Assembly (NCBI GenBank): GCA_965197555.1
Contig: OZ240213.1
Span: 2,666,001 to 2,730,000 of the forward strand
Length of the DNA stretch: 64,000 nt
Source of the DNA: G965197555 sp965197555
GTDB lineage: Bacteria > Chloroflexota > Dehalococcoidia > Lucifugimonadales > UBA3495
Direction of reading: 5' to 3'
Position numbers and translations under genes: made by a program. Shown here one piece after another: positions 24,604-32,999 of the stretch. Every line of letters starts with the position of its first letter. The first letter of the stretch is position 1. The notes beneath the pieces were generated by a model. The model had not been told where the DNA came from, did no database searches, and saw only the letters and a program-made list of their open reading frames with translations.

Positions 24604-25374
24604 GTGCCAAGGATGCTTGCCATAGTCCTGATAGTCGGGTTGGTGTCGGGATTCGTGGTTGGAGGGTTCCACAACTTGTTCACCGTTCCCGTTATGGAAC
24701 GGGCCATTGTCCTTGAGGAACAACGTTCTGCAAAGGAATCCACCTCTCCGGCGACCGCAGGGGACGAAGGCCCCTTGGTGCCCTTGGGAGTGCAGAGGGT
24801 TGGACTTGTGATCGGTTATGGCATCTTGGGTGCAATCCTCGGAATGATTTTTGCGGGTGGCTATGCCATTCTGCGCCGGGTGGTACCCCATTGGCAGCCC
24901 TTGGCTCTGGCTCTGGCAATAGGCGCCTTGGGATTCTGGGCTCTTTCGCTGTTTCCTTTTATACGGTTTCCTTTAAATCCGCCCGGAGTGGGTGAAGAGT
25001 CCTCTTTGATCTTTAGGCAGGGCTATCAGGTGCTGTTCATGATTCTTTCCGTAGTCGCAATAGCGGTGCTGCTCGTTGGTTTCCAAAGGGCGAGTACCTT
25101 GGTGAGTGCGTCTTCCCGAAGAATCCAGTTATACGCGTCGATCTTGCTGGGTTACGCGGTGTTCGCAGTATTGATAGTATTCCTGATTCCGGACAATCCC
25201 GATCCAGTTCCGGTACCCATCGACCTGTTGGAGCTGTTCCGGGCCCTGACTATGGTGGGCCAATTTCTCCAATGGGCACTGCTGGCTTTGGGCGTTGCTT
25301 TAGCTATGCAGTGGTACCAACGCTCGGATCAAGCCGCCCGAAGCGAGCAACCGCTTAAAGGATATACCAACTAG
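24604..25374 (+). CDS. cbtA: cobalt transporter subunit CbtA
   Basis: The 256-residue product is an integral membrane protein with five or six hydrophobic segments, including MLAIVLIVGLVSGFVVGGFH at the N-terminus and GYGILGAILGMIFAGGYAIL in the middle. The sequence FHNLFTVPVMERAIVLEE after TM1 and the FPFIRFPLNPPGVGE loop are typical of CbtA. The start is GTG at 24604. CbtAB transporters are often under cobalamin riboswitches, which fits this operon. The following chelatase gene begins 3 bases after the stop. Confidence 0.88.
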   Translation: MPRMLAIVLIVGLVSGFVVGGFHNLFTVPVMERAIVLEEQRSAKESTSPATAGDEGPLVPLGVQRVGLVIGYGILGAILGMIFAGGYAILRRVVPHWQPLALALAIGALGFWALSLFPFIRFPLNPPGVGEESSLIFRQGYQVLFMILSVVAIAVLLVGFQRASTLVSASSRRIQLYASILLGYAVFAVLIVFLIPDNPDPVPVPIDLLELFRALTMVGQFLQWALLALGVALAMQWYQRSDQAARSEQPLKGYTN

Positions 25375-25377
25375 CAA

Positions 25378-27564
25378 GTGCGCCAGTCCGCTGCTGAATC
25401 CCACCCCGAGCCCCGGTTCCCCTTCACTGCCATTGTCGGGCAGACCGCGATGAAACGCGCGCTGATTCTGAACGCCATCAACCCCAAAATTGGCGGCGTT
25501 TTAATTCGAGGCAGAAAGGGCACTGCCAAGTCCACCGCCGTCCGCTCTCTGGCGGCTTTATTGCCCGAGGTTGCGGTTCTTCAAGGCTGCCCTTATAGCT
25601 GCGCTCCCGATGGCCGCCAGGAGCTGTGTCAATGGTGCCAGTCGGGTAGCTACGATAACCCACCGGTGACTCGCCAAGTACGCATCGTCGACCTGCCAGT
25701 GGGAGCTACCGAGGACCGCCTAGTCGGCTCGGTAGACATTGAGCAGGCCATCAAGACGGGAAGTCAAAGCTTTGAGCCGGGGCTCATTGCCGCTACCCAC
25801 CGGGGAATTCTTTATATAGATGAAGTCAATCTCCTGAACGACCATTTAGTGGACGTTCTCTTGGACGCCGCCGCTATGGGCCGGAACTACGTGGAACGGG
25901 AGGGCATATCAGTAAGCCACGCCGCGGACTTCATCCTTGTGGGTACAATGAACCCGGAGGAGGGGGACCTGCGCCCTCAACTCCTAGACCGCTTCGGCTT
26001 GGCGGTGGAGGTTGAAGGGCTGCTCCCCGCTCCCCAGCGCCGGGAAGTAGTCCGGCGGCGCATCGGTTACGAGGCAGATCCTCATAAATTCATGGAGGGA
26101 TGGCAGGCCGCTGAAGAAGAAGAGCGAGCCAGAGTGGCGGCCAGTCAACACCTTTTGCCTCAGGTCAGCGTGGACGACCAGATGTTGGAACTCATCACCG
26201 ATATCTGTGCGGAATACCAAGTGGATGGCCTCAGAGCCGACATCGTGATATATAAGACTGCCTCCACCATAGCTGCCTACGAGGGTAGGACTGAAGTCAC
26301 TGTGGAGGACGTTAGAGAGTCCGCTCAGTTGGCTTTACTCCATAGGCAGCGACGCCAGCCGTTCCAACAGCCTCACCTAATAACCGAACAACTCGACGCG
26401 ACCATCGATGAGTTGCAGAACCAACGGGGCGATCGCGACTCCGCCGATGGCGAAAGCGGCAGTGGGCAAGAAGGAGAGGAAGACCAACCTGACCCTTCGG
26501 ACTTAGACGGGCCCGACTCCTTTCCTCCCACCGGACCGGGGAATGAGGACTCGGGCTCCCAAGACCAATTGCAAGAGGAGCTATTCGAGGTCGGATTGCC
26601 TTTTTCGGTCCGCTCACTGGAGCTACAACCTCCCGACAGGATCTCCAGGAGGGCTGGGGGTAAGCGGACCAAGACCATCACCGACTCCGCTGCCGGACGT
26701 TACGTCGCTGCCAGAATTCCTCAGGGTAAGACCGGGGACCTGGCACTGGATGCCACGCTGAGGGCCGCGGCCCCCCATCAGCAACGTCGGCGAGATGCTT
26801 TGGGGGTTGGTCCTGTCTCAACCCCAAATGAACTCGAGACCGAGGCTGCAACCGCTCCACCCTCCTTAATGATCCAGGCCTGGGACCTTCGGGAAAAAGT
26901 CCGGGAGACTAAGACGGGTAGCCTGATTTTGTTCGTCGTGGACGCCAGCGGGTCCATGGGCGCCCAGCGACGCATGGTCGCCGTGAAGGGCGCTGTGCTC
27001 TCTCTACTGCTTGACGCCTACCAGCGCCGCGACAGGGTTGGGTTGATATCCTTCCGGGGCACCAGGGCGGAAGTGTTACTTCCACCTACGAGTAGCGTTG
27101 ACTTGGCCCAAGCCAGGTTACAGGAAATGCCCACCGGAGGGCGCACGCCCCTGGGCCGTGGGCTCTACGTGGCGATGGAGACCATCGAGAACGAGCGTAT
27201 CAAAGACCGTCACGTCCTACCGTTGCTGGTGCTGCTGTCCGACGGCAGGGCCAACGTCGCCACTGCTGCGGCACCCGGACCTTCAGCGGTTGCAACACCA
27301 GCCCACGAGTCTCCGGCCACGGCCGAAGCCAAAGCAGTTGCTTCCCTCATACGAGACCAGCGCATCGCCTCTGTAGTCATAGACACCGAGGCCGAATACA
27401 TTCAGTTGGGCTTGGCTATGCCCATCGCGGAAGCCCTGGGTGCCCAATACCTGAAGCTAGAAGACCTCAGGGCGGAGAGCCTGGCCGATGCCGTGCGGGT
27501 GCGGTTGCCCAATCCACAACAGACTCACATCAGTCTCCCTGACCTCCCTGTCGTCGGCCCCTAG
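25378..27564 (+). CDS. ChlI-ChlD fusion chelatase ATPase, probable cobaltochelatase component
   Basis: The 728-residue product joins an AAA+ domain to a von Willebrand A domain. The N-terminal part has the Walker A motif RGRKGTAKSTAVRSL, Walker B GILYIDEVNLLNDH and the sensor region VGTMNPEEGDLRPQLLDRFG. A cysteine-rich insertion (CPYSCAPD and LCQWCQSG) may bind a metal. An acidic, proline-rich linker at about residues 345-400 precedes a VWA domain with the MIDAS motif VVDASGSMGAQRR and a LLSDGRANV-like stretch. Its co-operon position with cobN makes a two-gene CobN plus ChlID chelatase most likely. The GTG start is 3 bases after the cbtA stop. Confidence 0.9.
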   Translation: MRQSAAESHPEPRFPFTAIVGQTAMKRALILNAINPKIGGVLIRGRKGTAKSTAVRSLAALLPEVAVLQGCPYSCAPDGRQELCQWCQSGSYDNPPVTRQVRIVDLPVGATEDRLVGSVDIEQAIKTGSQSFEPGLIAATHRGILYIDEVNLLNDHLVDVLLDAAAMGRNYVEREGISVSHAADFILVGTMNPEEGDLRPQLLDRFGLAVEVEGLLPAPQRREVVRRRIGYEADPHKFMEGWQAAEEEERARVAASQHLLPQVSVDDQMLELITDICAEYQVDGLRADIVIYKTASTIAAYEGRTEVTVEDVRESAQLALLHRQRRQPFQQPHLITEQLDATIDELQNQRGDRDSADGESGSGQEGEEDQPDPSDLDGPDSFPPTGPGNEDSGSQDQLQEELFEVGLPFSVRSLELQPPDRISRRAGGKRTKTITDSAAGRYVAARIPQGKTGDLALDATLRAAAPHQQRRRDALGVGPVSTPNELETEAATAPPSLMIQAWDLREKVRETKTGSLILFVVDASGSMGAQRRMVAVKGAVLSLLLDAYQRRDRVGLISFRGTRAEVLLPPTSSVDLAQARLQEMPTGGRTPLGRGLYVAMETIENERIKDRHVLPLLVLLSDGRANVATAAAPGPSAVATPAHESPATAEAKAVASLIRDQRIASVVIDTEAEYIQLGLAMPIAEALGAQYLKLEDLRAESLADAVRVRLPNPQQTHISLPDLPVVGP

Positions 27565-27691
27565 GCTCCGGTCACAAGACCCACGGTTGGGGTCCCTCAA
27601 GGTTTACATCCACACAGCTACTTGGTAACCTCATATCCGACAGCATGCCCTCAATTATTACCTACCTCGTGGGCAGCTGAACGTCAGGAGG

Positions 27692-29038
27692 GTGGTGGTG
27701 GCCCGCTTCTTACCTTACGCCGATATGGACAAGATCACGTCTCTGTCCAAACGCCGGGGATTCGTTTTCCAAAGTAGCGAGATCTATGGTGGATTGAGCT
27801 CGACTTGGGACTATGGCCCCCTGGGCGTGGAGCTAAAGCGCAACGTAAAGGACGCCTGGTGGCGGTCGGTGGTGCTTGAGCGGGATGACGTGGTGGGACA
27901 AGACGCCTCGATCCTTATGCATCCCCAGGTTTGGGTTGCCAGTGGCCATGTGGAAAACTTTTCTGATCCTCTGGTCGAATGCCGGGATTGCAGGGTCAGG
28001 TTTCGCGGCGACGACGTGGACTCGGACCGGTGTCCGGAATGCGGTGGGAATCTGTCTGAGCCCCGCCGGTTCAACCTGATGTTTCGTACCTTTATGGGGC
28101 CTCTGGAAGATTCGGCCCACGAAGTGTACCTCAGGCCGGAGACTGCTCAGGGAATGTTCGTCAACTTTGCCAATGTCCGCAACACCACCCGGAAAAAGCT
28201 CCCCTTCGGCATCGGCCAGATCGGTAAAGCGTTCCGCAATGAGATTACCCCAGGTAACTTCACCTTTCGTACCCGTGAATTCGAGCAGATGGAGGTGGAG
28301 TACTTCGTCAAACCCGGAGAGGATGAGGCCTGGCTTCAGGAGTGGGTCCAGACCCGGTTTGATTGGTACCTCAACTACGGCATTCGCCCGGATAACCTGC
28401 GCCTACGCCGTCATGCCTCTGACGAACTGGCGCACTACGCTAAAGACTGCTACGACATCGAGTACCGGTTCCCCTGGGGCTGGGCTGAGTTGGAAGGCAT
28501 CGCAGACCGCACCGATTTCGACTTACGCCAGCATGCTGAAGCTAGCAATCAGGACCTGACCTATTTCGATGAAGAGTCCCAGTCCCGCTACTTCCCTTAC
28601 GTCATCGAGCCTTCCGGAGGCGCTGACCGGGCTACGTTGGCTTTCTGGCTGGACTCCTACGACGAAGAGCCGGAGCCTCCAACCAGTTCAGGACAGGCGG
28701 CCGCGCCGAGAGTGGTGCTGCATTTGCACCGCAGATTGGCGCCGGTAACTGTTGCAGCGCTGCCCTTGAGCCGTAACGAGAAGCTGGTGCCGACGGCCAG
28801 GGATGTCTATGGTCTGCTTCGTAAACGGTTCAACACCCAGTATGACGACGCCCAGAGCATCGGTCGGCGGTATCGCCGCCAGGACGAGATCGGCACCCCT
28901 TATTGCGTCACTATAGACTTCGATACCCTGGACGACCGGCAGGTCACCGTCCGCGACCGTGACACCATGCACCAAGCCCGGGTTCCCATCGCCGAACTCG
29001 TGGACTTATTGGGAGACAAACTGGAACACGGTTGGTGA
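27692..29038 (+). CDS. glyS: glycyl-tRNA synthetase, dimeric (archaeal/eukaryal type)
   Basis: A class II synthetase charging tRNA-Gly. Of 448 residues, it has GFVFQSSEIYGGLSSTWDYG (motif region 1), a CRDC/CPEC insertion suggesting a zinc site (VECRDCRVRF and DRCPECGGN), RPETAQGMFVNFANV, motif 2 IGKAFRNEITPGNFTFRTRE, and a C-terminal anticodon-binding domain ending at about residue 440. Three successive GTG codons form the N-terminus; AGGAGG at 27686-27691 is best spaced for the third (27698). A T-box leader was looked for and not seen. Confidence 0.95.
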   Translation: MVVARFLPYADMDKITSLSKRRGFVFQSSEIYGGLSSTWDYGPLGVELKRNVKDAWWRSVVLERDDVVGQDASILMHPQVWVASGHVENFSDPLVECRDCRVRFRGDDVDSDRCPECGGNLSEPRRFNLMFRTFMGPLEDSAHEVYLRPETAQGMFVNFANVRNTTRKKLPFGIGQIGKAFRNEITPGNFTFRTREFEQMEVEYFVKPGEDEAWLQEWVQTRFDWYLNYGIRPDNLRLRRHASDELAHYAKDCYDIEYRFPWGWAELEGIADRTDFDLRQHAEASNQDLTYFDEESQSRYFPYVIEPSGGADRATLAFWLDSYDEEPEPPTSSGQAAAPRVVLHLHRRLAPVTVAALPLSRNEKLVPTARDVYGLLRKRFNTQYDDAQSIGRRYRRQDEIGTPYCVTIDFDTLDDRQVTVRDRDTMHQARVPIAELVDLLGDKLEHGW

Positions 29039-29143
29039 TCGGAGGTTGCGGCTATGCCAATCCCCGTAAGGATATCCGGTTTAGGTTGAAGCAGCGTCGT
29101 CATTCCGAGTAACAAGGGCTGCAATTGTGAAAGTGGGTGGGAA

Positions 29144-29566
29144 ATGAGCAGCGGACAGGGCCAGCAGGCGTTTCGGTATCTGCGCAGTATTCACCGCAAT
29201 CTCCGCCGGCTCGAGGAACTGCTCCGGGATATGGACGCGGAAGCCCCACAGATGCGTCCCCACGACCCTCGCAGTGAGTTGTTAGAGCAGGTCCACGTCG
29301 CCGGCGCCATGGAGCAACGCAGGCTATTCGAGTTGCTGGACCTACGGGGTATCAGCCACACTTGGATCGGCGCCCAAGTAGGATCCGAGTACCTGGAGAT
29401 GTGGCAGGGGGCCGACGGTAGAAGCTGGTACCGGGTAACAGATCGGGCGGTCCGGGAACTTCACTTGGGTCAATTGGCCTCCGCAGCCACCTATGCCTCT
29501 CTGTCGGAGAATACCTTCGCCGACGATTGGGAGAGCGAAGAAGACTCGGCTTATGACCGATTATAA
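29144..29566 (+). CDS. hypothetical protein, possible antitoxin partner
   Basis: I do not recognise this 140-residue protein. Its N-terminal half is helical and charged (SIHRNLRRLEELLRDMDAE). The centre contains a short compact region HTWIGAQVGSEYLEMWQGAD. It ends with an acidic tail (DDWESEEDSAYDRL). Its stop overlaps the following MazF/PemK-like gene by 14 bases, an arrangement typical of toxin-antitoxin pairs where the antitoxin comes first. It is longer than usual MazE antitoxins, so the role is a guess from position. Confidence 0.55.
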   Translation: MSSGQGQQAFRYLRSIHRNLRRLEELLRDMDAEAPQMRPHDPRSELLEQVHVAGAMEQRRLFELLDLRGISHTWIGAQVGSEYLEMWQGADGRSWYRVTDRAVRELHLGQLASAATYASLSENTFADDWESEEDSAYDRL

Positions 29567-29894
29567 GCCGGGTGATGTCGTACTCGTGCCTTATCCCTTT
29601 GGCGAACGCGCCGGAGGCAAGAAGCGGCCTGCGCTGGTAATTAGCACCCCGGAATTTACCCGGTCCACCGGGGAGCTCTGGATAGCCCAAATCACCGGGC
29701 GCCTATCGGCTCCGGAACAGAGTGGTGACAGTCCCATCGAGGGTTGGAAGCAAGCCAATCTGCCCTGCCCTTCTCGGGTCAGGTCCCGTATGGCCACCAT
29801 CGATTCATCTCTCGTTTTGAGGCGTTTGGGAGAGCTGACGACGACCGATCTTGAAGCTGCTCTGCAAGCGCTGCACAGTGTACTGGGTCCCTAA
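29553..29894 (+). CDS. MazF/PemK-family protein, probable mRNA interferase toxin
   Basis: The 113-residue product starts MTDYKPGDVVLVPYPFGE and continues KKRPALVIS, the PemK/MazF beta-barrel signature: the GDVVLV strand, the P-F loop and the basic RPALV strand. The C-terminal SLVLRRLGELTTTDLEAALQ also matches. A longer open frame exists upstream, but the ATG at 29553 gives the family start and lies within the end of the previous gene, indicating translational coupling. MazF proteins cut mRNA at specific short sequences; activity here is inferred. Confidence 0.82.
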   Translation: MTDYKPGDVVLVPYPFGERAGGKKRPALVISTPEFTRSTGELWIAQITGRLSAPEQSGDSPIEGWKQANLPCPSRVRSRMATIDSSLVLRRLGELTTTDLEAALQALHSVLGP

Positions 29895-29957
29895 TAACTA
29901 CCGCTGGTTGCCCGGCTGCGGGCTCGAGTAACCAGATCTGTTATTCAGGTAGCAGCC

Positions 29958-30737
29958 GTGCCTAGAAACATAGTCTCGGCGACTTTACAAGGCGGGCTCT
30001 TTACCAGCGTAGTGGGAAAACGTTTGTTGTTTTTTCAAGAGCTTGGCTCTACCATGGACGAGGCTGCCCGCCAGGCCGAGGCGGCGGCGGAAGAGGGGAC
30101 GGTGGTGGTTGCCGAGCGTCAGTCCGCTGGAAGGGGCAGGTTCGGCAGGGACTGGGCGTCTCCCGCTGGCAACATTTACATGTCTGTGTTGTTGCGGCCA
30201 GATATCGGTACCCTCCCCATGGTGAGCATACTCGCGGGAGTGGCGACGGCCCGGACCATCCGCAGCACCACGGGACTTTCGCCCAGCATCAAGTGGCCCA
30301 ACGACGTATTGGTCCGGGGCAAAAAGGTTGCCGGCATACTGGTGGAGAGCGTGGTTCTGGGGCAAACGGTGTCTTACGCTGTGCTAGGTATCGGTATCAA
30401 CGTCGGCTTAGACCCTTCGGGCATCAAGGCTGTTGCTAATTCCGCCACATCAATCAACACCGCTGCCGACCGAGAGGTCCCTCCAGAGGACGTTCTGCGC
30501 CACCTGCTGCAGGAGTTGGACTCTTTGTACCTCCAGGCGGGCCAACCTGAAACCATCGTCCGGGAATGGAGAGGTCTTCTCGGTACCTTGGGCCAAAGGG
30601 TGTCAGTCCGCTGGCGCGAAGAGCGCTACCACGGCTTGGCGGAAACCGTGGACGACTTGGGTAACCTAAAGCTGCGATTGGACGATGGCCGGTTGGTTAC
30701 CTTGACCGCCGGGGACGTGACTCTTGACACCAACTAA
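29958..30737 (+). CDS. birA: biotin--[acetyl-CoA-carboxylase] ligase
   Basis: The enzyme makes biotinyl-AMP and attaches biotin to carboxyl carrier proteins. The 259-residue product has the catalytic glycine-rich loop GRGRFGRDWASPAGNIYMSV, the KWPNDVLVRGKKVAGILVE stretch and GIGINVG, followed by the small C-terminal SH3-like domain. No N-terminal DNA-binding domain is present, so it is a group I (non-repressor) ligase. The start is GTG at 29958 with CAGGTAG upstream. Confidence 0.93.
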   Translation: MPRNIVSATLQGGLFTSVVGKRLLFFQELGSTMDEAARQAEAAAEEGTVVVAERQSAGRGRFGRDWASPAGNIYMSVLLRPDIGTLPMVSILAGVATARTIRSTTGLSPSIKWPNDVLVRGKKVAGILVESVVLGQTVSYAVLGIGINVGLDPSGIKAVANSATSINTAADREVPPEDVLRHLLQELDSLYLQAGQPETIVREWRGLLGTLGQRVSVRWREERYHGLAETVDDLGNLKLRLDDGRLVTLTAGDVTLDTN

Positions 30738-30796
30738 TTCTCGACTGCTCCATCAGATTGTATAAAAGTCTGAACGTCGACTGCTGATAGCTGAGA

Positions 30797-31612
30797 GTGG
30801 CGATGCTAGACCGGTTGAGTCTAGAAGGAAAAGTTGTAGTGATCACCGGGGGCGGCACCGGACTAGGCCTCGCCATGGTCCGGGCGCTGGCCAAGGCGGG
30901 AGCCAATCTGGTAATTGCCGGCCGGAGACCTGGTCCAATCGAGGAGGCGGTGGGGGAGGTTAAAACTCTGGGTAATGACGCTTTGGCCGTACCGACAGAT
31001 GTGACAGACTCTTCCCAAGCCGACAGGCTGATCTCCTCCACCTTGGACAGCTTCGGTCGTATCGACGTGCTGATCAATAACGCTGGCGCAGTCCAGGAGA
31101 ACGTCCGGAAAGACCTGTGGGACATCACCGATGCAGAGTGGCACCTGGTCATGGACGTAAATTTGTCCGGCGCCTTCTACTGCGCGCGAGCTGCCTCCAG
31201 GCCAATGGCGGACCAAAGCAAGGGGAAAATTATCAATGTGGCCTCCGGGTTCGGTTTACGGGGCGGACGGGACATTTACATGTATTGTTGCAGCAAAGGT
31301 GGAATGATCCAGCTAACGAAGGTCCTGTCCTTCAGTTTGGCCAGACACGGGATCACTGCTAACAGCATTGTTCCCGGATTTATCCCCACCACCAGCACCG
31401 ATTCCGATATCAGGGCAACCTTACCGCGCTCAGGAGAGTTCTTACCCATTGGAAAGCTGGGGAAGCCGGATGACCTGGGACCAATATCGGTCTTTCTGTC
31501 CTCCGATGCCTCGGACTTCATGACCGGCGAAATGTTCATTGCCGATGGTGGTGGTCTGGCTGCTGGCATCACCCCAACGGGGCATGCGCCGGTAGTTTCC
31601 CTGGAACCCTGA
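30797..31612 (+). CDS. short-chain dehydrogenase/reductase, catalytically intact
   Basis: A classical SDR of 271 residues. The cofactor motif TGGGTGLG is at 17-24, NNAG at 94-97, and the catalytic set Asn122, Ser150, Tyr163 and Lys167 (YCCSK) is complete. The basic pair in AGRR (41-44) after the second strand suggests NADP preference. Substrate cannot be told from sequence. The start is a GTG at 30797, with an ATG two codons later. The following SDR gene starts 22 bases after the stop and looks like a paralogous partner. Confidence 0.9.
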   Translation: MAMLDRLSLEGKVVVITGGGTGLGLAMVRALAKAGANLVIAGRRPGPIEEAVGEVKTLGNDALAVPTDVTDSSQADRLISSTLDSFGRIDVLINNAGAVQENVRKDLWDITDAEWHLVMDVNLSGAFYCARAASRPMADQSKGKIINVASGFGLRGGRDIYMYCCSKGGMIQLTKVLSFSLARHGITANSIVPGFIPTTSTDSDIRATLPRSGEFLPIGKLGKPDDLGPISVFLSSDASDFMTGEMFIADGGGLAAGITPTGHAPVVSLEP

Positions 31613-31633
31613 TCAAGACATAGCAGAATACCT

Positions 31634-32398
31634 ATGCCCATACTTTCCGACTTCAATCTTTCCGGTCGCGTGGCGGTCCTGGCAACCGCTGGTGGCGACG
31701 AAGCTCCGTTTCTAGCCAGCGCCCTGGCTGAGGCGAATGCTACCGTTTTTGTCATAGCTCGCCGACAGACCTTGCTGGACCCGGTCCTAGAAGCCCTGGA
31801 AGCCCAGGGTAACGGAGAGCACGACGGCATCGCGGCGGAGTTGGCGGACCCAGCCGGGTTGGCTCGCGCCATGCAGGCTCTGGACCAGCGGTTTGGCAAG
31901 GTGGATGTGCTGGTAAATGACGCCAGGAGTATGCTGTCTAAGCCGTTCCACGAGATCACGCTGGAAGAGTGGGACGAAGTCCAAGCCCGCAACGTACGCG
32001 CCACCTTTCTGATCTGCCAGGAAGTTGGCAAACGAATGGTGGACAATCGCTACGGCCGCATCGTTAATCTGGTCTCAGGGTTGGCCGAAAGAGGGATGAT
32101 CAACGGGTCCGCATTTGCTGCCAGCCAGGCCGCTATCCTGGCCCTCACCAGGTCACTGGCGGTCGAATTGGGTACGTCGAATATTCGAGTTAACGCCTTG
32201 GGTACCGGTTGGTTCAGTTCTCAAGATGTCCCTATCGAAGTGCAGCTCGAAGAGCTCTTGGTCCGGTACACGCCGTTGAGACGGAAAGGCCATCCCAGGG
32301 ACATTGGCCCGCTTCTGGTTTACTTATGCTCCGAAGCGTGTGATTACGTGACCGGCCAGCCTGTCTACGTGGACGGGGGACTCAACGCCCACCCTTAA
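31634..32398 (+). CDS. SDR-fold protein lacking catalytic residues (probable pseudoenzyme)
   Basis: The 254-residue product has the full SDR fold but altered key positions. The cofactor glycine motif is replaced by TAGGDEAP (about 18-25) and NNAG by NDAR (95-98). Aligning on the conserved Ser148, the tyrosine is Phe161 and the lysine is Gln165 (FAASQ in place of YxxxK). Asn120 and Ser148 remain, and the C-terminal dimer/tetramer region, DYVTGQPVYVDGGL, is well conserved. It is probably a non-catalytic partner of the preceding intact SDR. The frame is undamaged, so it is not a decaying pseudogene. Confidence 0.85.
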   Translation: MPILSDFNLSGRVAVLATAGGDEAPFLASALAEANATVFVIARRQTLLDPVLEALEAQGNGEHDGIAAELADPAGLARAMQALDQRFGKVDVLVNDARSMLSKPFHEITLEEWDEVQARNVRATFLICQEVGKRMVDNRYGRIVNLVSGLAERGMINGSAFAASQAAILALTRSLAVELGTSNIRVNALGTGWFSSQDVPIEVQLEELLVRYTPLRRKGHPRDIGPLLVYLCSEACDYVTGQPVYVDGGLNAHP

Positions 32399-32423
32399 AT
32401 TTGGCACCGGCACTTGGTATTCC

Positions 32424-32984
32424 TTGGCAATTCTCCGGCGATTACCTTCGTCAGACGATGAGCGGCAGGATATGTTGGCAGTACGGGCCGGCTTGATTGC
32501 GGGGTCCATCGCCGGAATCGTGGGGATTCTAGTAAACCTCCCGTTGTACGCGCCTACCGATACTTACTTTAACAGTTCCTCGGTAATGGTAGCTTCATTG
32601 GCTTTGGGTCTATGCGCCGGGGTCCTTTGGCGACTCCTGGATCGATATACTAGGCGGCTTCCCATTTTTGTGGTTTGCCTCGTTTCCGGCTTTGCGGTGG
32701 TCACAATCATTGCGGTAGTGGGTGAAACCCGGATAGACCGATCCGTATCCTACGTGGTGCCGTTGGCGGCCATTGTAGTGGGTATAACGGGGGCGCTGAC
32801 GGTGCCCCTGTTCCGGGCCAAACTGACTTTGTCATGGTGGCCGGCCGTTGTGATTGTTTTCCTGGCTGTGGGCCTGGGAATAGGACTGGCCGGGCAAGGG
32901 GACCAGGAGAGCGGTAAACTGGACCTGCCCCCCAGACCTACGTCCGTGGCGCCCTTCGATCCCCTCTCCTCATTCAAGACATAA
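32424..32984 (+). CDS. small integral membrane protein, function unknown
   Basis: I do not recognise the family. The 186-residue product has four or five hydrophobic segments: GLIAGSIAGIVGILVNLPLY, MVASLALGLCAGVLW, FVVCLVSGFAVVTIIAVVG, VVPLAAIVVGITGALTVPL and VVIVFLAVGLGIGLAG. The C-terminal 25 residues are hydrophilic and proline-rich. The TTG at 32424 is the furthest start; an ATG at 32472, directly after GGCAGGAT, is an alternative. The next gene encodes a YceI-type lipoprotein starting 15 bases after the stop. Confidence 0.65.
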   Translation: MAILRRLPSSDDERQDMLAVRAGLIAGSIAGIVGILVNLPLYAPTDTYFNSSSVMVASLALGLCAGVLWRLLDRYTRRLPIFVVCLVSGFAVVTIIAVVGETRIDRSVSYVVPLAAIVVGITGALTVPLFRAKLTLSWWPAVVIVFLAVGLGIGLAGQGDQESGKLDLPPRPTSVAPFDPLSSFKT

Positions 32985-32999
32985 TTGTGGTGGGTAGAG

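Noticed and set aside
27565..27691. Possible T-box leader or glycine riboswitch before glyS
   Set aside because: No T-box core, specifier loop or glycine-aptamer pattern was recognised in the 127-base gap.
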